The notes beneath the pieces are model-generated. The model worked only from the letters and a program-made list of their open reading frames with translations. It made no database searches and was not told the origin of the DNA. 64,000 nt of DNA from Clusia tigrina. Its lineage: Eukaryota > Arthropoda > Insecta > Diptera > Clusiidae. Positions within the stretch are counted from its first letter, which is position 1. Each line of letters starts with the position of its first letter. The position numbers and the translations under genes are program-made. This document shows positions 1-12,205 of the stretch, piece by piece. The stretch lies in the NCBI GenBank assembly GCA_920105625.2, contig OV050030.1, positions 94,804,652 to 94,868,651 on the forward strand, given 5' to 3'.

Positions 1-4
1 TAAT

Positions 5-900
5 AGTTGGTTGGGTAACCCTTTCTCTTAGCCACCTCTGCTAAACATTTTGGCATTGATTAGACCAATTTTTCGGTATCTGTGGCACTAATGTTTGCCC
101 ACTCCGCCCGAATTAGGCCCTTTACCATAGTCTTCGAGGAAATATGGTGATTTCGAATGCGCCATTCTAGTAAACCCTAAAAATATTCAATCAGATTTAA
201 GTCGGGTGATTTTGGGGGGACCAACTGATGGGGTGCATTATAAAGGAGACAAAGCTTCACTTCCTCTGCTGTATGCTTTGGGTCATTGTTTTACAGGAAT
301 TAAAATGATGGATCTAAGGAAAGGTTTTTTGCGCTGGTCTTCATCTTCTGTTGGAATATATTTAGGTAGTCTGTTTTATTCTCAATAAATTCCAATTTGC
401 CAATTCCTCAAGGTGCCATGCACCCCAAATCATCACTCCTCTACCGCTGTGTTTAACTGTGATATTTTTGGACGGCTACACCGGGTCCCCGCCAGACTAT
501 CTTAGGCCCTATAATACCAAAAATACAAAATTTGCTTTCGTCAGAAAACATTAACTGTTTCCAGAAGTTTTCCCCTCTATTTAAATAATTTTAGGCAAAT
601 TCTTGTCGTTTTAGTCTTTTAACTATTGCAACATAAGGTTTTTTGCGAGCGGTACTGCCATGTTAGTTGGTGCTTTTTTTAAATTCTTAGTACAATATCG
701 GCATATAATTTTTGTATGTGATTCTCCTCAACATCCTTTGCCAGTTCTGCTGCTGTTAGTCGTGAATTGACATTTACTTGCCCTATAAGATTTTCTGGTA
801 CTTAATATAAGAACGTGCCCGGTCTACAACTGCGCCAATTTCACGGTATTTATTCCCTTCTTGCCAAAGATGCACCATGATATTTTGTTCACTGAAATTG
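5..900 (-). pseudogene. Tc1-like transposase remnant
   Basis: Broken transposase of the Tc1/mariner superfamily (DD34E), which would cut and paste its own element at TA sites. Read on the minus strand, the pieces follow family order: a helix-turn-helix stretch (YREIGAVVDRARS, near 800-840), the first catalytic Asp in FSDESKF (near 540-555), VKHSGRGVMIWGAW (near 415-460), the Glu-containing motif SPDLNLIEYF (near 180-215), and a C-terminal SMPKCLAEVAKRKGYPTNY that reaches almost to the window edge. Several frames and stop codons interrupt it, so it is inactive. The expected end of the reading frame lies within a few bases of position 5; the left terminal repeat must lie outside the window. Family assignment is firm, exact ends are approximate. 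Confidence 0.85.
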
Positions 901-1049
901 ATTTCCTTTCGATTAGCTTCAATCACAAAAAATATTTCAAATTTACTTTTTTCTTAAAATTTCGAAGTATTTTGAATTAAAAATAACACTACTGAAGTAA
1001 CAGCCTTGATATTTTGGAATAATTCTGTTTATTTGCCTCAACAAGCACC

Positions 1050-1262
1050 TACAGTGGCGCATAAAAGTCTATATACCCCCTGGTTAAAGCTAGTTCTGGG
1101 CAATATACTCGTATACATGCTATCAGAATAAAATGCACATGAAATTAATCCAAATAGAAAATAATGAATAAAAATCAGGCAATAATTATGTTTTACAAAG
1201 AATTTTTTAATAAAAATTAGCAAAACCTATTTTTAATGCTCAGAAAAGTCTGCATACTATAA
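1050..1262 (+). repeat. Tc1-type terminal IR/DR remnant
   Basis: The stretch starts with CAGTGGCGCATAAAAGTCTA, which resembles a Tc1 outer terminal repeat, and about 180 bases further on a related direct repeat occurs (AAAAGTCTGCATAC near 1241). Two spaced copies in the same orientation are the IR/DR layout of many Tc1 elements. The orientation points rightward, so this is the left end of a different Tc1 from the transposase remnant at 5-900. Its interior is missing, replaced by the 3' end of the LINE that begins near 1285. A 61-codon frame here has no recognisable homology. Confidence 0.55.
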
Positions 1263-1602
1263 GGAAAATTCTATTTTACACTTATTAGGTTAGGTTAGGT
1301 TAACCTGGCTGGCTTAAAACCACACATAGACCGATTGGTCCCTAGCTATACCAGATGGGGTCTGACCTTTATGCAGATTTCCAGTAGACATCTAGTAGAA
1401 TGTCAACGCTCTTTGCGAATTTAAGCAGTGCTGTCAGCTCCATTCCTGAGATTTGTTCCAATACCCCAAACTGTGGGACTCCCAAGCATTTTAAGCGCGT
1501 TTTTGATAACGCAGGACATATACAAAGGAGATGTTGTAGAGTTTCCCTTACTCCAACCTCCTTACATTTCCTACATTCATCATTGTCCGTAATTCCTATC
1601 TA

Positions 1603-2151
1603 GTGTGCATGTGCCGCGAATAAATTATGGCCTATCATTATACCTATGATAGGTTTGCAGTCTTTTCGTGAGAGCGCGAGTATAAATCGCGTTTGTTTCC
1701 TATCGTTGACATTACACATAACGTTTGCAATTTTGCAGGTGTTTAAACTGTGCCACCTTGCTTTCACCTGCCTACTCATGTGTCCGTCCCTTTCATTGAA
1801 TAGTTCTTTAAGGGGTTTCTCTATGTTGTTTTCTTGTTCAAGTGGTAAATAGACAGCGTTCCTTGCAATCTCATCTGCTATTTCATTCCCTTCTATGCCT
1901 TTATGACCAGGTACCCAATAGATATGCAGTCTTCTATTTGTGACTAGCCTATCTATGGCTTCCCTGCTCTGTATGACATTTTTGGATTTTATACTATATG
2001 AGTTAATCGCCTTTATCGCTGCCTGGCTGTCCACGTATATGTTTATTTTTGTGTCATTTCCTGTATTGGCTCTGCGGCTTTCCTGACAGCGAAGACTTGC
2101 GCTTGAAAGATACCATCCATCGTTTTTGAGCCGTCCGTGTAAAAGTTAAAG
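1603..2151 (-). pseudogene. LINE RNase H domain
   Basis: RNase H domain of the minus-strand LINE, which would remove the RNA strand after reverse transcription. The first catalytic Asp is in FNFYTDGSK (near 2130-2150). The usual Glu appears as Gln in QAQVFAVRK. The second Asp is in VDSQAAIKA (near 2015-2040), and the C-terminal motif is WVPGHKGIEGNEIADEIAR (near 1870-1920). A frameshift near 2040 separates the first motif from the rest. The Glu-to-Gln change alone should abolish catalysis. Downstream residues up to the stop near 1600 resemble the extended C-terminus of such LINEs. Confidence 0.8.
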
Positions 2152-2753
2152 GTCTTTCGGCTGGCCGTCATGCCCTTACGCCACCCCTCCTGTTCGATTG
2201 TAGTTCGATACCCTCTTTCCCAATTAAAACGTGGAGTCATGTAATCAGAGTTGCACAAACCCCTACTGCCTATTGAGCTATGCCCGAAGGTTCTGTATGT
2301 GAATTCTGCAGTAGCCGTCAGTCTTCCAGCGGATTTCGCTGCAAGATTCTCCGCCACAAGGTCGATAGGCGGCAAGTTGAGTACTGTTTTGAGAGCAGCC
2401 GTTGCATTGGTTCTCAGTGCGCTTGTTATGCAGAGTGAAGCGAGGCGCTGGACTCTTCGCATTGGCATTATATATGTAGCCTTCTTTGTTGCAGTCTACC
2501 ACACTAAAGCACCATACAGTAAGATTGACCTATCTATTGCGGTGTAGCACCAGTGCATCAGCGAGGGAGAAATACCTCAAGTAACGCCTAGCATTCTTTT
2601 ACATGCATATAGCGCGTTACTGGCCTTCTTCGCCCCTTCCTCAACATTGCGCCTCCACATAAGCTTATTGTCCAAAATTACTCGAAGGTACTTTGTGTGG
2701 TATTTGGGAGTAAGTTCACTGTCACCTAGCTTCCAGAAGTTCCACGCGGGGAC

Positions 2754-3781
2754 CTAGTACTTTCTGGTAAAGAGTATCATGTCCGTTTTATCCGCGTCTA
2801 CCTCCAAGCCTGCTCGAGACGCCCACTGATGGATTGTTTTAAGAGTGTTGTTCATTATATTACTGATGGTATCTAGGTAGTTTCCCGTAACTACTATTGC
2901 TATGTCATCTGCATATGCCACTCCTTTAGGTGCCTTCCCATCAAATTCCCTGAGTATTTCGTTTACTACAAGTAACCACAGAAGCGGCGATAGCACTCCT
3001 CCTTGTGGGGTACCTCTGCCTGCCTGTTTGGTCACCTTAGCCTCGTTCCATTCCGCTCTTATCGTTCTGCAATCTAGAAGCTGCATTATCCACAAATAAA
3101 CAGTGGGTTCTACATTACTTTTTACCATGCTATTCAAAATAGCATCCTTCGTCACGTTATTGAAGGCGCCGGTATTTCTAGGAATACCCCAAGGGCATAT
3201 TCTTTATATTCTAAGGTCCTTTCAATATTCAGTACTGGCGAATGGAGTGCAGTCTCCGTGGATCTGCCTTTAGTATAAGCGTGTTGTGCTTTTGACATAT
3301 TGTCTGGCGCAATTGTGTCCCTGATATACTCGTATGTGCCTAGTATCTTCTCTAACGCCTTCAGGAGGAATGAGGTCAAACTGATGGGCCTGTATTCCTT
3401 TGAGTAGAGAGGGTTGCTTTTACCCACTTTCGGTATAAACACAGTCCTCGCCTGTCTCCAAACAGCAGGCACATAGCCGAACCCCAAACATCCCGTATAT
3501 ATCGTTTTTAGCCATGGTACCAAAAGATAGATAACCCTTTGGAGCATGGCTTGGAAGATTCCGTCCAGACCTGGGGATTTAAATGGGTCAATGGAATTTA
3601 CTGCCCACTCTATTCTATCTGCTGTAATGATATCCGTTGGAATGTCGTTCACAGTATCTCTTAAAGTTTCGAGATCTACAGTGTCAGTACAGCCCGGGAA
3701 ATGTGTACTGACAAGGTCCTCGAGGGATTCCTCACAGCTGTCAGTCCAGTCTCCATTGCATTTAAGTATTAAATTGGACAT
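2754..3781 (-). pseudogene. LINE reverse transcriptase
   Basis: Reverse transcriptase of the same minus-strand LINE, split by a frameshift near 3153. The upstream part holds FKSPGLDGI and EYRPISLTSF (finger motifs) and TKGRSTETAL. The downstream part holds GTPQGGVLSPLLW (motif B) and the catalytic YADDIAI (motif C, near 2895-2915). In the intact element this enzyme primes on nicked target DNA. The sequence between 2151 and 2754 still encodes related residues in several frames but without a continuous reading frame. Confidence 0.85.
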
Positions 3782-4239
3782 GGTCAGATTCTTAGAAATC
3801 AGTTTCCTGAGTCTAGCCGTTTCGTTTGTATTTTCTATATTGCTACAGAAGTCTTTCCAAGATTCATTCTTTGCTACGCGGACTTCCCTTTTGTATTCCC
3901 TTAATAATTCCCTGTACTCAATCTAACATATCTCATAGTCAGCTACTTTGGCCAACTTAAAGAATTCAAGTACCTTCCGCCTTTGCAATCCTAGCACCTT
4001 GTTCCACCAGGGAGGTTTCGACTACCGTTTTGTACGTGTTGGAAGCCAAGACCTATGATGAGCTTTAATGAGAGTACTTGTGAGTGAATTTATCCCTTTT
4101 TCAAGTTCAACGTGCGAGTTGTTCTTTCTTGGTCTCATTCGTTTATTTTCTAGTATCTTCCTGTACAAATCACAGTTCGTGTTTCTGGGATTCCTGAAGT
4201 TTAAATTTTTATATTTAGTCGAGAATGTAACAGAGAAAC

Positions 4240-4880
4240 TTATATATATTTGTGGTCAGAAAGTGATGGTGCACTATGCACTTTCCAGTCTTCTACCATA
4301 ATACAATTATTTGTGTAGAGTGTTACGTCTAGTACGTTCTTCGAGGTTGGTCCAATGTATGTTGGTTTTTCCCCCCTATTGGCTACTTCTAGACTATTTT
4401 GGAGAATAAAGTTGAGTAGTGACTCACCTCTTTCATTTATATCGGCACTTCCCCATACCGTGTGGTGCGCGTTTGCGTTGGATCCCACCACCAGAGCCTG
4501 CTTCCTTTTGCTGGCTGCTTCCGCCAGCCTATGAAGTTCACTCGGCGGTGCCGCGTCCTCGCGTGGCATGTACCAAGACGCAAGGAGTAGTAGCTCATCC
4601 TTGCCGCCTTTTACGACCAGCACCGTCAGATCATCTCTGGAGAGATTGAGATTCATATAAGAATTTATACTTTTCTTCACCAGTATCGCTGTTCTTACCT
4701 TATCTTTCACATTTGGGATATAGGTATTATAATTTTGTGATTTTAAGCCGGAAACTACGTTACCCGAGGCTATCCATGGTTCCTGGACACCACATCGTAG
4801 CCGACTTCCTCCATATTGAGGAGAAGTTCAGTTGAAGCAAGTTTACTTTTGTGGAGATTGATTTGAAGAGCCTTCAGCAT
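4240..4880 (-). pseudogene. LINE AP-type endonuclease
   Basis: Endonuclease domain at the start of ORF2, which would nick the target site. The likely start Met is at 4880 (MLKALQINLHKSKLAS), 43 bases beyond the ORF1 stop. Downstream are NANAHHTVWGS, where the family normally has an Asp before NAHH (here Asn), and LSDHKYI, the C-terminal SDH motif. A frameshift lies between 4880 and 4710. The Asp-to-Asn change and the frameshift indicate loss of function. Confidence 0.75.
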
Positions 4881-4922
4881 GCGGCACTGGCTCTCTCCCG
4901 GGGTTGGATGTTTCCTCCACTC

Positions 4923-5015
4923 TCACCAGGCTTTCAAGACCTCTTCCAGGCCAAGATATTTTTCCACCTCCCCAGTCTCAAGCGTGTTTTGGTTATCATC
5001 ACCCGGGTTCCGCTT
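4923..5015 (-). pseudogene. LINE ORF1 C-terminal end
   Basis: Short in-frame tail ending in TGEVEKYLGLEEVLKAW and a TGA at 4925-4923, placed directly upstream of the ORF2 start at 4880. Position and ending fit the C-terminus of a LINE gag-like ORF1. A 20-base direct duplication (ACACGCTACCAACTCCCATT twice, 5031-5070) lies just upstream. No zinc knuckle survives here. Assignment rests mainly on position. Confidence 0.45.
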
Positions 5016-5134
5016 TTTGAGGCGAAGGTACACGCTACCAACTCCCATTACACGCTACCAACTCCCATTCCACATCGCATGCCACTGAAGTTCGCACACT
5101 TTTCGCGATGATCATTTCGACATGTCAGTCTTCA

Positions 5135-7483
5135 AATCCGCGTCAATGGGATATGGGATACGTACAAAAATTACATTGCCGAAGTCATTTTATATCGTAT
5201 TTGAGTGGCAACATGGAATTCAGAATTACAAATCAACGATGACATCTACAATGAAGTATTGGTGTTGATTGAAGATTTGTGTTTGCTTATGAGTGGAAAA
5301 CTATTGACTGAAATTCATATGCAAGCGCCAAATCGTCAAATCAGAGATGTCATCATCATCATCATAATAATTGGCGTACAACCATTTCTGGTCATTGCCG
5401 CGTTATCAGCCTTACCAGTCGTCTCTGCTTCGCGCACGCTGGCGGCAATTGGAAACACCAAGTGCAGCCAGGTCCTCCTGAACCTGGTCCTTCCAACGTA
5501 GTGGTGGTCTCCCCCTCCTGCGTCCGCCACCCGGCGGCATCGATTCAAATACTTTTTTCGCCGGAGCACTTTCATCCATTCGTACAACATGTCCCAGCCA
5601 GCGCAGCCGCTATGTTTTAATGCGCTGAACTATATCAATGTCGGCGTACAGCTCATACAGCTCGTTGTTCCATCTGATTCGATACTCTCCGCAGACGCAT
5701 ATAGGACCATAGATCCTTCGAAGAATTTTTCTCTCGTACGCCCCCAAAGCTCGCTCATCGTTGTTTGTCATCGTCCAGGTTTCGGCACCATAAAGCAGGA
5801 CGGGAAGGATGAGGGCTTTGTAGAGCGTAATTTTTGTTCGTCGAGAGAGGGCTCTGCTTCTCAATTGCCTACTGAGCCCAAAGTAACACCTGTTGGCAAG
5901 AGTGATTCTTCGCTCGATCTCCTTGCTGACATCATTCGTGGTGTTGATGCTGGTTCCCAGATAAACGAAATTCTTCACAACTTCAAAGTTGTAGTCGCCA
6001 ACAGTGACGTGGTGTCCAAGACGTTGAGACTCTTTGTGTGTTGACACCAAGTACTTCGTTTTGTCCTCGAGATGTACTGAATCGTGAATTGGAACGTGAG
6101 CGTGCATACGACAGAATAACTTTGGAACAACAAGTACAAAGAAATGTTCCATTATTGAATGAGCAGCAAAAGAGTGCGTATGATGAATTGATGAAGGCTG
6201 TCAATGATGGAAACGGTGGACTATTTTTTCTTGATGCGCCCGGCGGAACTGGGAAAACGTTCCTGATATCATTGATTTTGGCAACAATACGATCTCAAAA
6301 TGGCATTGCGTTGGCTCTCGCATCTACTGGGATTGCTGCAACTCTACGAGAAGGTGGAAGAACGGCACATTCGGCACTGAAGCTTCCGTTAAACATGCAA
6401 ATCAATGCAACACCTGTTTGCAACATTTCAAAGCAATCAGCTATGGCAAAAGTGTTGAAGAATTGTAAACTGATAGTATGGGATGAGTGCACAATGGCTC
6501 ACAAACGGTCTCTAGAAGCACCTGACAGATCAATGAAAGATCTGCGGAATAATAATCGTCGCTTTAGTGGCGCAATGATACTGTTAGCAGCGATTTTCGA
6601 GAAGCACTTCCTGTTATTCCGAAATCAACAGCGGCGGATGAATTGAACGCATGTCTCAAGTCATCGTATTTGTGGCGGTATATGAAAACCATACGATTGA
6701 CTATGAATATGCGAGCGTTCCTGCAACAGGATAGCACCGCAGAAGTTTTTTGCTAAGAATTGGAAATGGGCAAATTCCGGTTGATACTTCCAGTGGTTTG
6801 ATATCAATTCCACCTGCCATTTGTCAATTCACTTCAACGAAAGCTGAACTCATCACGAATGTTTTTCCGAACATTGGCCAAAATTATCGTAACTACGATT
6901 GGTTGAGTGCGCGCGCAATTTTAGCTGCCAAAAATACCGATGTTAATGACTTAAACTGCACGATTCAAAGTCAAATTCCGGGAGATTTGCGCTCATACAA
7001 ATCGACCGTGAATTATACAGTGGAATTTCTAAATTCTTTGGATTTGCCTGGCATGCCGCCGCATCATTTGCGTCTCAAAGTTGGATCTGTTATTATTATG
7101 CTTCGCAATCTTCATGCGCCGAAACTGTGTAATGGGACCCGACTGATTGTGACGCAGCTATCGAATAATGTGATAGTTGCAAAAATTTTGAAAGGGACTT
7201 ACAAGGGGCAGAATGCTTGATTCCACGAATTCCTTTGAGTTCCAACGATTTGCCATTTCAGTTCAAACGTATTCAGTTTCCAGTGAAACCTGCATTTGCG
7301 ATGACAATCAATAGGTCACAAGGACAGTCGTTGGAAGTGTGTGGCATAACTCTGGAAATGCCATGTTTTTCACACGGCCAGCTATACGTGGCGTGTTCAC
7401 GAGTTGGAAAACCATCTGCTCTGTACATTTACGCACCAGAACAGAAAACAAAAAATGTTGTTTATCAAGCTGCGTTACATTGA
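5135..7483 (+). pseudogene. Helitron Pif1-like helicase, interrupted
   Basis: Helicase of the RepHel protein, which unwinds DNA during rolling-circle transposition. Order of motifs: NGIWDTYKNYIAEVI and DIYNEVLVLIEDLCLLM (5140-5320), then after the RTE insertion LNEQQKSAYDELM, Walker A GGTGKT (near 6245-6260), ASTGIAATLREGGRTAHSAL, and Walker B IVWDECTMAHKRSLEA (near 6470-6520). C-terminal motifs include GSVIIMLRNLHAPKLCNGTR, MTINRSQGQSLE and LYVACSRVG, ending with TGA at 7483. Disablements: a stop near 5200, an indel near 6595 that destroys the AGDFRQ-type motif, a break near 6750 and a frameshift near 7218. Removing the RTE insertion restores the frame across its site. Confidence 0.88.
5351..6068 (-). 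mobile_element. RTE LINE 3' fragment inserted in Helitron
   Basis: A 718-base, 5'-truncated RTE-clade LINE on the minus strand. It encodes the C-terminal part of the reverse transcriptase protein, with NFVYLGTSIN, LYKALILPVLLYGAETWT and KILRRIYGPICV, and ends in an (ATG)n-like repeat at its 3' end (5351-5375), as RTE elements do. It is flanked by a 7-base target duplication GAGATGT (5344-5350 and 6069-6075). Removing insert plus one duplication joins the helicase reading RQIRDV to LNREL in one frame, so the insertion site is exact. A frameshift lies near 5600. Confidence 0.9.
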
Positions 7484-7567
7484 AAAAATGTAGAAAAATC
7501 GCAAATAAATGATTTTCAACACAATATAAATTCAAGTTTCTTTTCTTTTCAAAATACATAATTTCAT

Positions 7568-7595
7568 GCAGGGCAAGGCCTGCGGGGTCAGCTAG
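7568..7595 (+). other. Helitron 3' terminal hairpin and CTAG end
   Basis: A stem GCAGG/CCTGC with a six-base loop (7568-7583) is followed by GGGGTCAG and CTAG at 7592-7595. In Helitrons this hairpin acts as the transposition terminator. The next base is T, as expected for insertion between A and T. Confidence 0.85.
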
Positions 7596-7965
<370 letters not shown>

Positions 7966-8393
7966 TCGCGCGTCGTCTAGATCGGTTCGTTTCGTCGCAC
8001 CTACGAGAAAATAAATTCAGAAAAGTTTAAAAAAGTGTAGAACGCCTAAAAAAGAACAAAAATCTATTTAAAACCTTCGAAATATTGAGTGATCCCAACT
8101 AATTGCCTTGTCAAGGATTGAAAATTATTTAGAAAAAGAAAACAAAAAGCAAAAAATTAAAATAGAAAATATAGTGCAGAACGGTACTCAAAAGAACTTA
8201 AAAAATAAAGTAATATAATCAACAGCAGTGGTATCACTGCACTGCTGACAGTGACAGCCAATCTATTACAGTGACACAGCTATTACTAAGTGTGGTTAGT
8301 GTATGGGATAAGTCACCCCTCATCTATTACCTTTTATTATTCAATTAAATATGCTTATCGCGTGCTGCCACATTGCTAGAATTTTAAACTTAA

Positions 8394-9708
8394 ATGAGTA
8401 ACTTAAAAACACCACCACCAGGAGGGGGGTCCAAAGAAAAAATACTAAATCTTGAATCGCAAAACACAGAATTGCTCGACAAAAATCTAAAACTCCATGT
8501 TATGCTCATTGTTAAAAAGCGAGTTATCTGTACTCAAAAGTGAGAGTGTAAAACTTAAATCAACCGAAAATTATACCAACACAAAAATTATTGATAACGA
8601 AAAAAACTATGAGACTGATGAGGATGAACTAGCCAGAGAGACAGACTGGATCCTCAAAAAGAAAATAGCAACAAAAAAACGGAAGGCAGAGACCTCTCCG
8701 GAAGTGATCACACTAAGTGGACCTACAGTTTCAAGTGCTAAAGTGATTGTTATTAGTAGTAAAATACCTCGACCTCCTCCAATTGTTGTCAACAGTACAA
8801 AAGATTTTAAGAAATTACACACCCAGCTTATTGCAACTATAAAAAACATGTTCTTTGTGAAACTTATTAATAATGGTGCATACAGAGTAATAACTTTTGA
8901 CTCTTCTGACTATCGGGCTGTTACGAAGTTGTTAACTAATGAAAGTATCCCTTGGTTCAGCTATAAAGACAAGCAAACCAGGCCAATAAAAGTAATGGTG
9001 AAAAATATGCACCATTCGTGTGACCAGGAAGCCATTATAAGAGATTTGAATAATCAAGGCCTCAAAGTAATAAGTGCTATTAGCAATCTTAAATTTTAGA
9101 CGAAGGAACCGCTTGATATGTTCGTTGTGACATTCGACTCTTCTGAAGATGTGAAGAAAATTCACGAAATCAAAAACATTTTAAATACAATTGTAAAGAT
9201 TGAACCAATAAAATCATCTTACTTAATTCCCCAGTGCAAAAGTTGCCAATCATTCGGCCACACAAAAAATTTCTGTGGGAAACCTCCACGATGCGTCAAA
9301 TGTGCTGGCAAACATATATCTTCATAGTGCCAAAAACCAATAGCTGATAAACCCAAATGCTGCAATTGTCGTGAGTCGCACACAGCAAATTATCGTGGCT
9401 GTGTAATTGCGAAAGAATTACAAAAAATCAGATCGAAGAAGACAACTTTTGTTAAAACGAAGGATCGCGATAATAATCAATTTGCTGCGTCAAAAAATGT
9501 CCCCACCAAAATTGGACCATCTACGAGTACTAAAGCAGCAAGCTATGCTCATATAACGAAAGGCTCTGCCCCCAATTATGCCACACAAAGCACCGATGCG
9601 CTGTCAATAATCTTGGCAAAGCTACACCGCCAGGAAAAAATGTTCAAAGCATTGGAATTGCGCTTGGGAGCCCTGGAGCACAACAAGCAATTTTTAAATT
9701 ATGACTGA
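8394..9708 (+). pseudogene. Jockey ORF1 (gag-like, zinc knuckles)
   Basis: Nucleic-acid-binding protein that packages the LINE RNA. The start ATG at 8394 begins MSNLKTPPPGGGSKEKILNL. A frameshift near 8500 moves the reading to a long frame with a PRE_C2HC-like region (KVMVKNMHHSCDQEAI, near 8990-9040), then a stop near 9099. After this come the zinc knuckles CKSCQSFGHTKNFC and CVKCAGKH (9235-9320), another stop at 9327, and CCNCRESHTANYRGC (near 9360-9405). The protein ends LRLGALEHNKQFLNYD with TGA at 9706-9708, overlapping the ORF2 start by 8 bases. Confidence 0.82.
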
Positions 9709-12205
9709 TTGTCTAAGACTGATTTTATGGAACGAAAATGGTTTAGCCAAAGACAAAAATGAGCTGGAAGTCGTGCTTAACAATGAAGATATTGATATAT
9801 GCGTAATTCCTGAAACTCATTTTACTAAGCAATCGTATGTGTCCTTTAAAAAATACGCGCTTTACCATACAATACATCCTGGCAATTGTGCAAGGGGTGG
9901 TAGCGCAGTCATAATCAAAAACTCCATTAAACATCACTTGGAAGACCAAATCAGCAGAAATGAGTTTCAAACCACGTGCGTTTCCGTTGAACCACCTAGG
10001 CACCAGTTGAAATATGAAGACTATTTGTCTCTTTTTAATCGTTTCCATGGTCGTTTTATAATTGGAGGCGACTTCAACGCAAAACATACGTTTTGGGGCT
10101 CAAGGCTCACCACGACAAAAGGAAGAGAATTATTCAAAGCCATGCAGCGTACATATTGTAATTCAATTTCAACTGGTAAACCAACATATTGGCCATTGGA
10201 TACTAGCAAAGTACCAGACTTAATTAACTTCTTTGTCTACAAAATCATTCCTGCAGCGCATTTAACGGATTTGATCTGAGTTCTGACCATTCGCCGGTGC
10301 AATTGGTAATTTCCCAAACCCCAGCACTAAATTAAAGCACATCAACGTTAGTAAATGCTTGTACTGACTGGAATTACTTTCAAGTGCAGCTAGAACAATT
10401 AGCCAAGTTTGATTCTATTGTTACCAGTTAGTAACTTGATGATGCTGTACTCCACTTTACACAGCAAATACAGATGGCAGCGTTGAATAGTACGCCCACA
10501 CTATGACTTGTTCTGTACGGGTAAAAATATTCACCTTTTATTAAGAGCTTAATTGCAAAGAAACGGAAGCTACGGAAACGTTGGCAACAAACCAGATCTC
10601 CAGCAATCAAATCGAATTTAAACTTAGCCAACAAACATTTACACACAGCAATCAAGTCATTCAATAATGACACATTTAATCGATTTCTGATGGATCTTAC
10701 AGCTAACAAGACCACAGAGTACTCTTTGTGAAAGGCGGCTAAATCATTCTGCATGCCAATACAACACTGTGCTCCAGTTAAAATCAACGATACACTGTGG
10801 GCCAAAACAAGCGCGCAAAAAGCAAAGTTGTTTGCTGAACATCTTGAAAAGACCCTTTTGTCCAAATGAAGGAAATGATGAAATCGTTATAAATGAAAGT
10901 TGGCTAGAGTCCGATACCCACATTACTCAAGTAACTCCCGAAGTAGTTGGTAAGCAAATTCATAAAATGAAACTAAAAAAAGCGCCAGGATTTGACTTAA
11001 TAACGACGGAAGTTCTTCGTAAACTGCCCAAGAAATGCGTCTCTTATCTGTCTGCTTTAATTAATATGTGCTTCAGGTTGCGGCACGTTCCTATATACTG
11101 GAAATTAGCAGAGGTAATCATGGTACCCAAGCCTGGGAAATCACTCAACGACGTATCATCGTATAGGCCAAAATCTATACTGCCAGCATTGTCGAAACTA
11201 TTTGAACAATTGCTTTTAACGCGCTTAATGCCAATAGTCGAGAATAAAAAATTGATTCCCGCTCATCAGTTTGGTTTTAGGAAAAATCATTCGACAACTG
11301 ATCAAATCCACAGAGTTGTAAATATGGTCGAAAATGCGTTGGAAGGGAAAAAAGTGTGTTCCGTCGTCTTCCTAGACGTTTCACAAGCTTTCGATAAGGT
11401 GCGGCATGCAGGTCTATTACAAAAGCTGCGGACATTGTTGCCAATGCAATATTGCGAGGTGCTTTCATCATACCTTGATGACAGGTACTTTAGTGTTAAG
11501 TACGAAAACGCCCATTCTTCTTTGAAAAAAATTAGTGCTGGTGTACCGCAAGGGAGCATCCTGGGGCCAATGCTGTACCTCCTGTATACATACGACCTAC
11601 CAACAGCAAATCAGCAAGTAACCGCAACATTTGCGGACGATACTGGTGTTCTGGCTACAGGTAACACTATCGAAGACGCGACTGTTAAGCTACAAGAGGC
11701 TGTTAATTGTACTGCTTCATGGGCTAAGAAATGGCGCATTAGGTTAAACAAAACCAAATCAGAGCATATAGTTTTTTCACACCTTACAAACCGATTTTCA
11801 TTGATGAATTAATAATCCCACATGTCAACGATGCCAAATACCTGGGTATTACACTCGACGCCAAATTGCGCTGGAAAGTTCACGTAAAGAAAAAACGAGA
11901 GGAGTTTGACCTGAAATTCAACAAATTGTACCACCTTATTGGCAGACACTCTACCCTGTCAATTCACAATAAACTAATGGTGTATAAACAAATACTGAAG
12001 CCGACCTGGACCTATGGCATCCAATTTTGGGGATGTGCTAGTGAAATATACATTGCCACTATCCAACGTTTTCAAAATAAAGTGCTGCGATGTATTGTTA
12101 ATGCACCATACTATGTTAGAAATAGCGATCTACATCGTGATCTTGGCATGCAAACTGTCACTGATGTGAAAAAAAATTTGCAATTTCTCACAAACAGCGA
12201 CTGAA
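9701..12205 (+). pseudogene. Jockey ORF2 (endonuclease and RT)
   Basis: The ATG at 9701 opens an endonuclease with RLILWNENGLAKDKNEL, GGDFNAKHTFWGSR (near 10064-10105) and SSDHSPVQLV (near 10270-10305, after a frameshift at about 10268). The linker at 10300-10770 is badly broken. Reverse transcriptase follows (10880-11812), with KKAPGFDLIT, FGFRKNHSTTDQIH, LDVSQAFDKVRH (first catalytic Asp), GVPQGSILGPMLY and the catalytic FADDTGVLAT (near 11628-11660). After a frameshift at 11812 the C-terminal part continues at 11820-12205 with KYLGITLDAKLRWKVH and ILKPTWTYGIQFWG. Length and order match Jockey; catalytic residues persist but the frame does not. Confidence 0.85.

Larger units (their letters stand above)
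1285..5100 (-). mobile_element. LOA/I-like LINE with RNase H, degenerate
   Basis: A non-LTR retrotransposon on the minus strand. Reading from about 5100 downward there is the end of ORF1, an AP-type endonuclease, a reverse transcriptase and an RNase H, followed by a 3' tail that ends at 1285 in three CCTAA units (TTAGG on the plus strand). The presence of an RNase H domain fits the I and LOA clades rather than R1 or Jockey. The 5' end is truncated: only the last part of ORF1 is left before Helitron sequence begins near 5135. Frameshifts and lost catalytic residues make it inactive. Confidence 0.8.
5135..7595 (+). mobile_element. Helitron, 3' half
   Basis: Rolling-circle DNA transposon. Only the helicase-encoding 3' half and the 3' terminus remain; the Rep nuclease half and the 5' TC end are missing, replaced on the left by the LINE that ends near 5100. 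The 3' end is diagnostic: a GC-rich hairpin at 7568-7583 followed about ten bases later by CTAG (7592-7595) and a T, matching the Helitron CTRR end that inserts between A and T. The reading frame is interrupted by an RTE insertion at 5351-6068 and by several frameshifts. Confidence 0.88.

Noticed and set aside
1285..1310. TTAGG units as a true telomere
   Set aside because: Only three units, at a LINE 3' end, with ordinary repeat DNA on both sides.
5589..6044. 151-codon plus-strand frame in the RTE insert
   Set aside because: It is the shadow of the RTE protein on the minus strand, which has clear RT C-terminal motifs.
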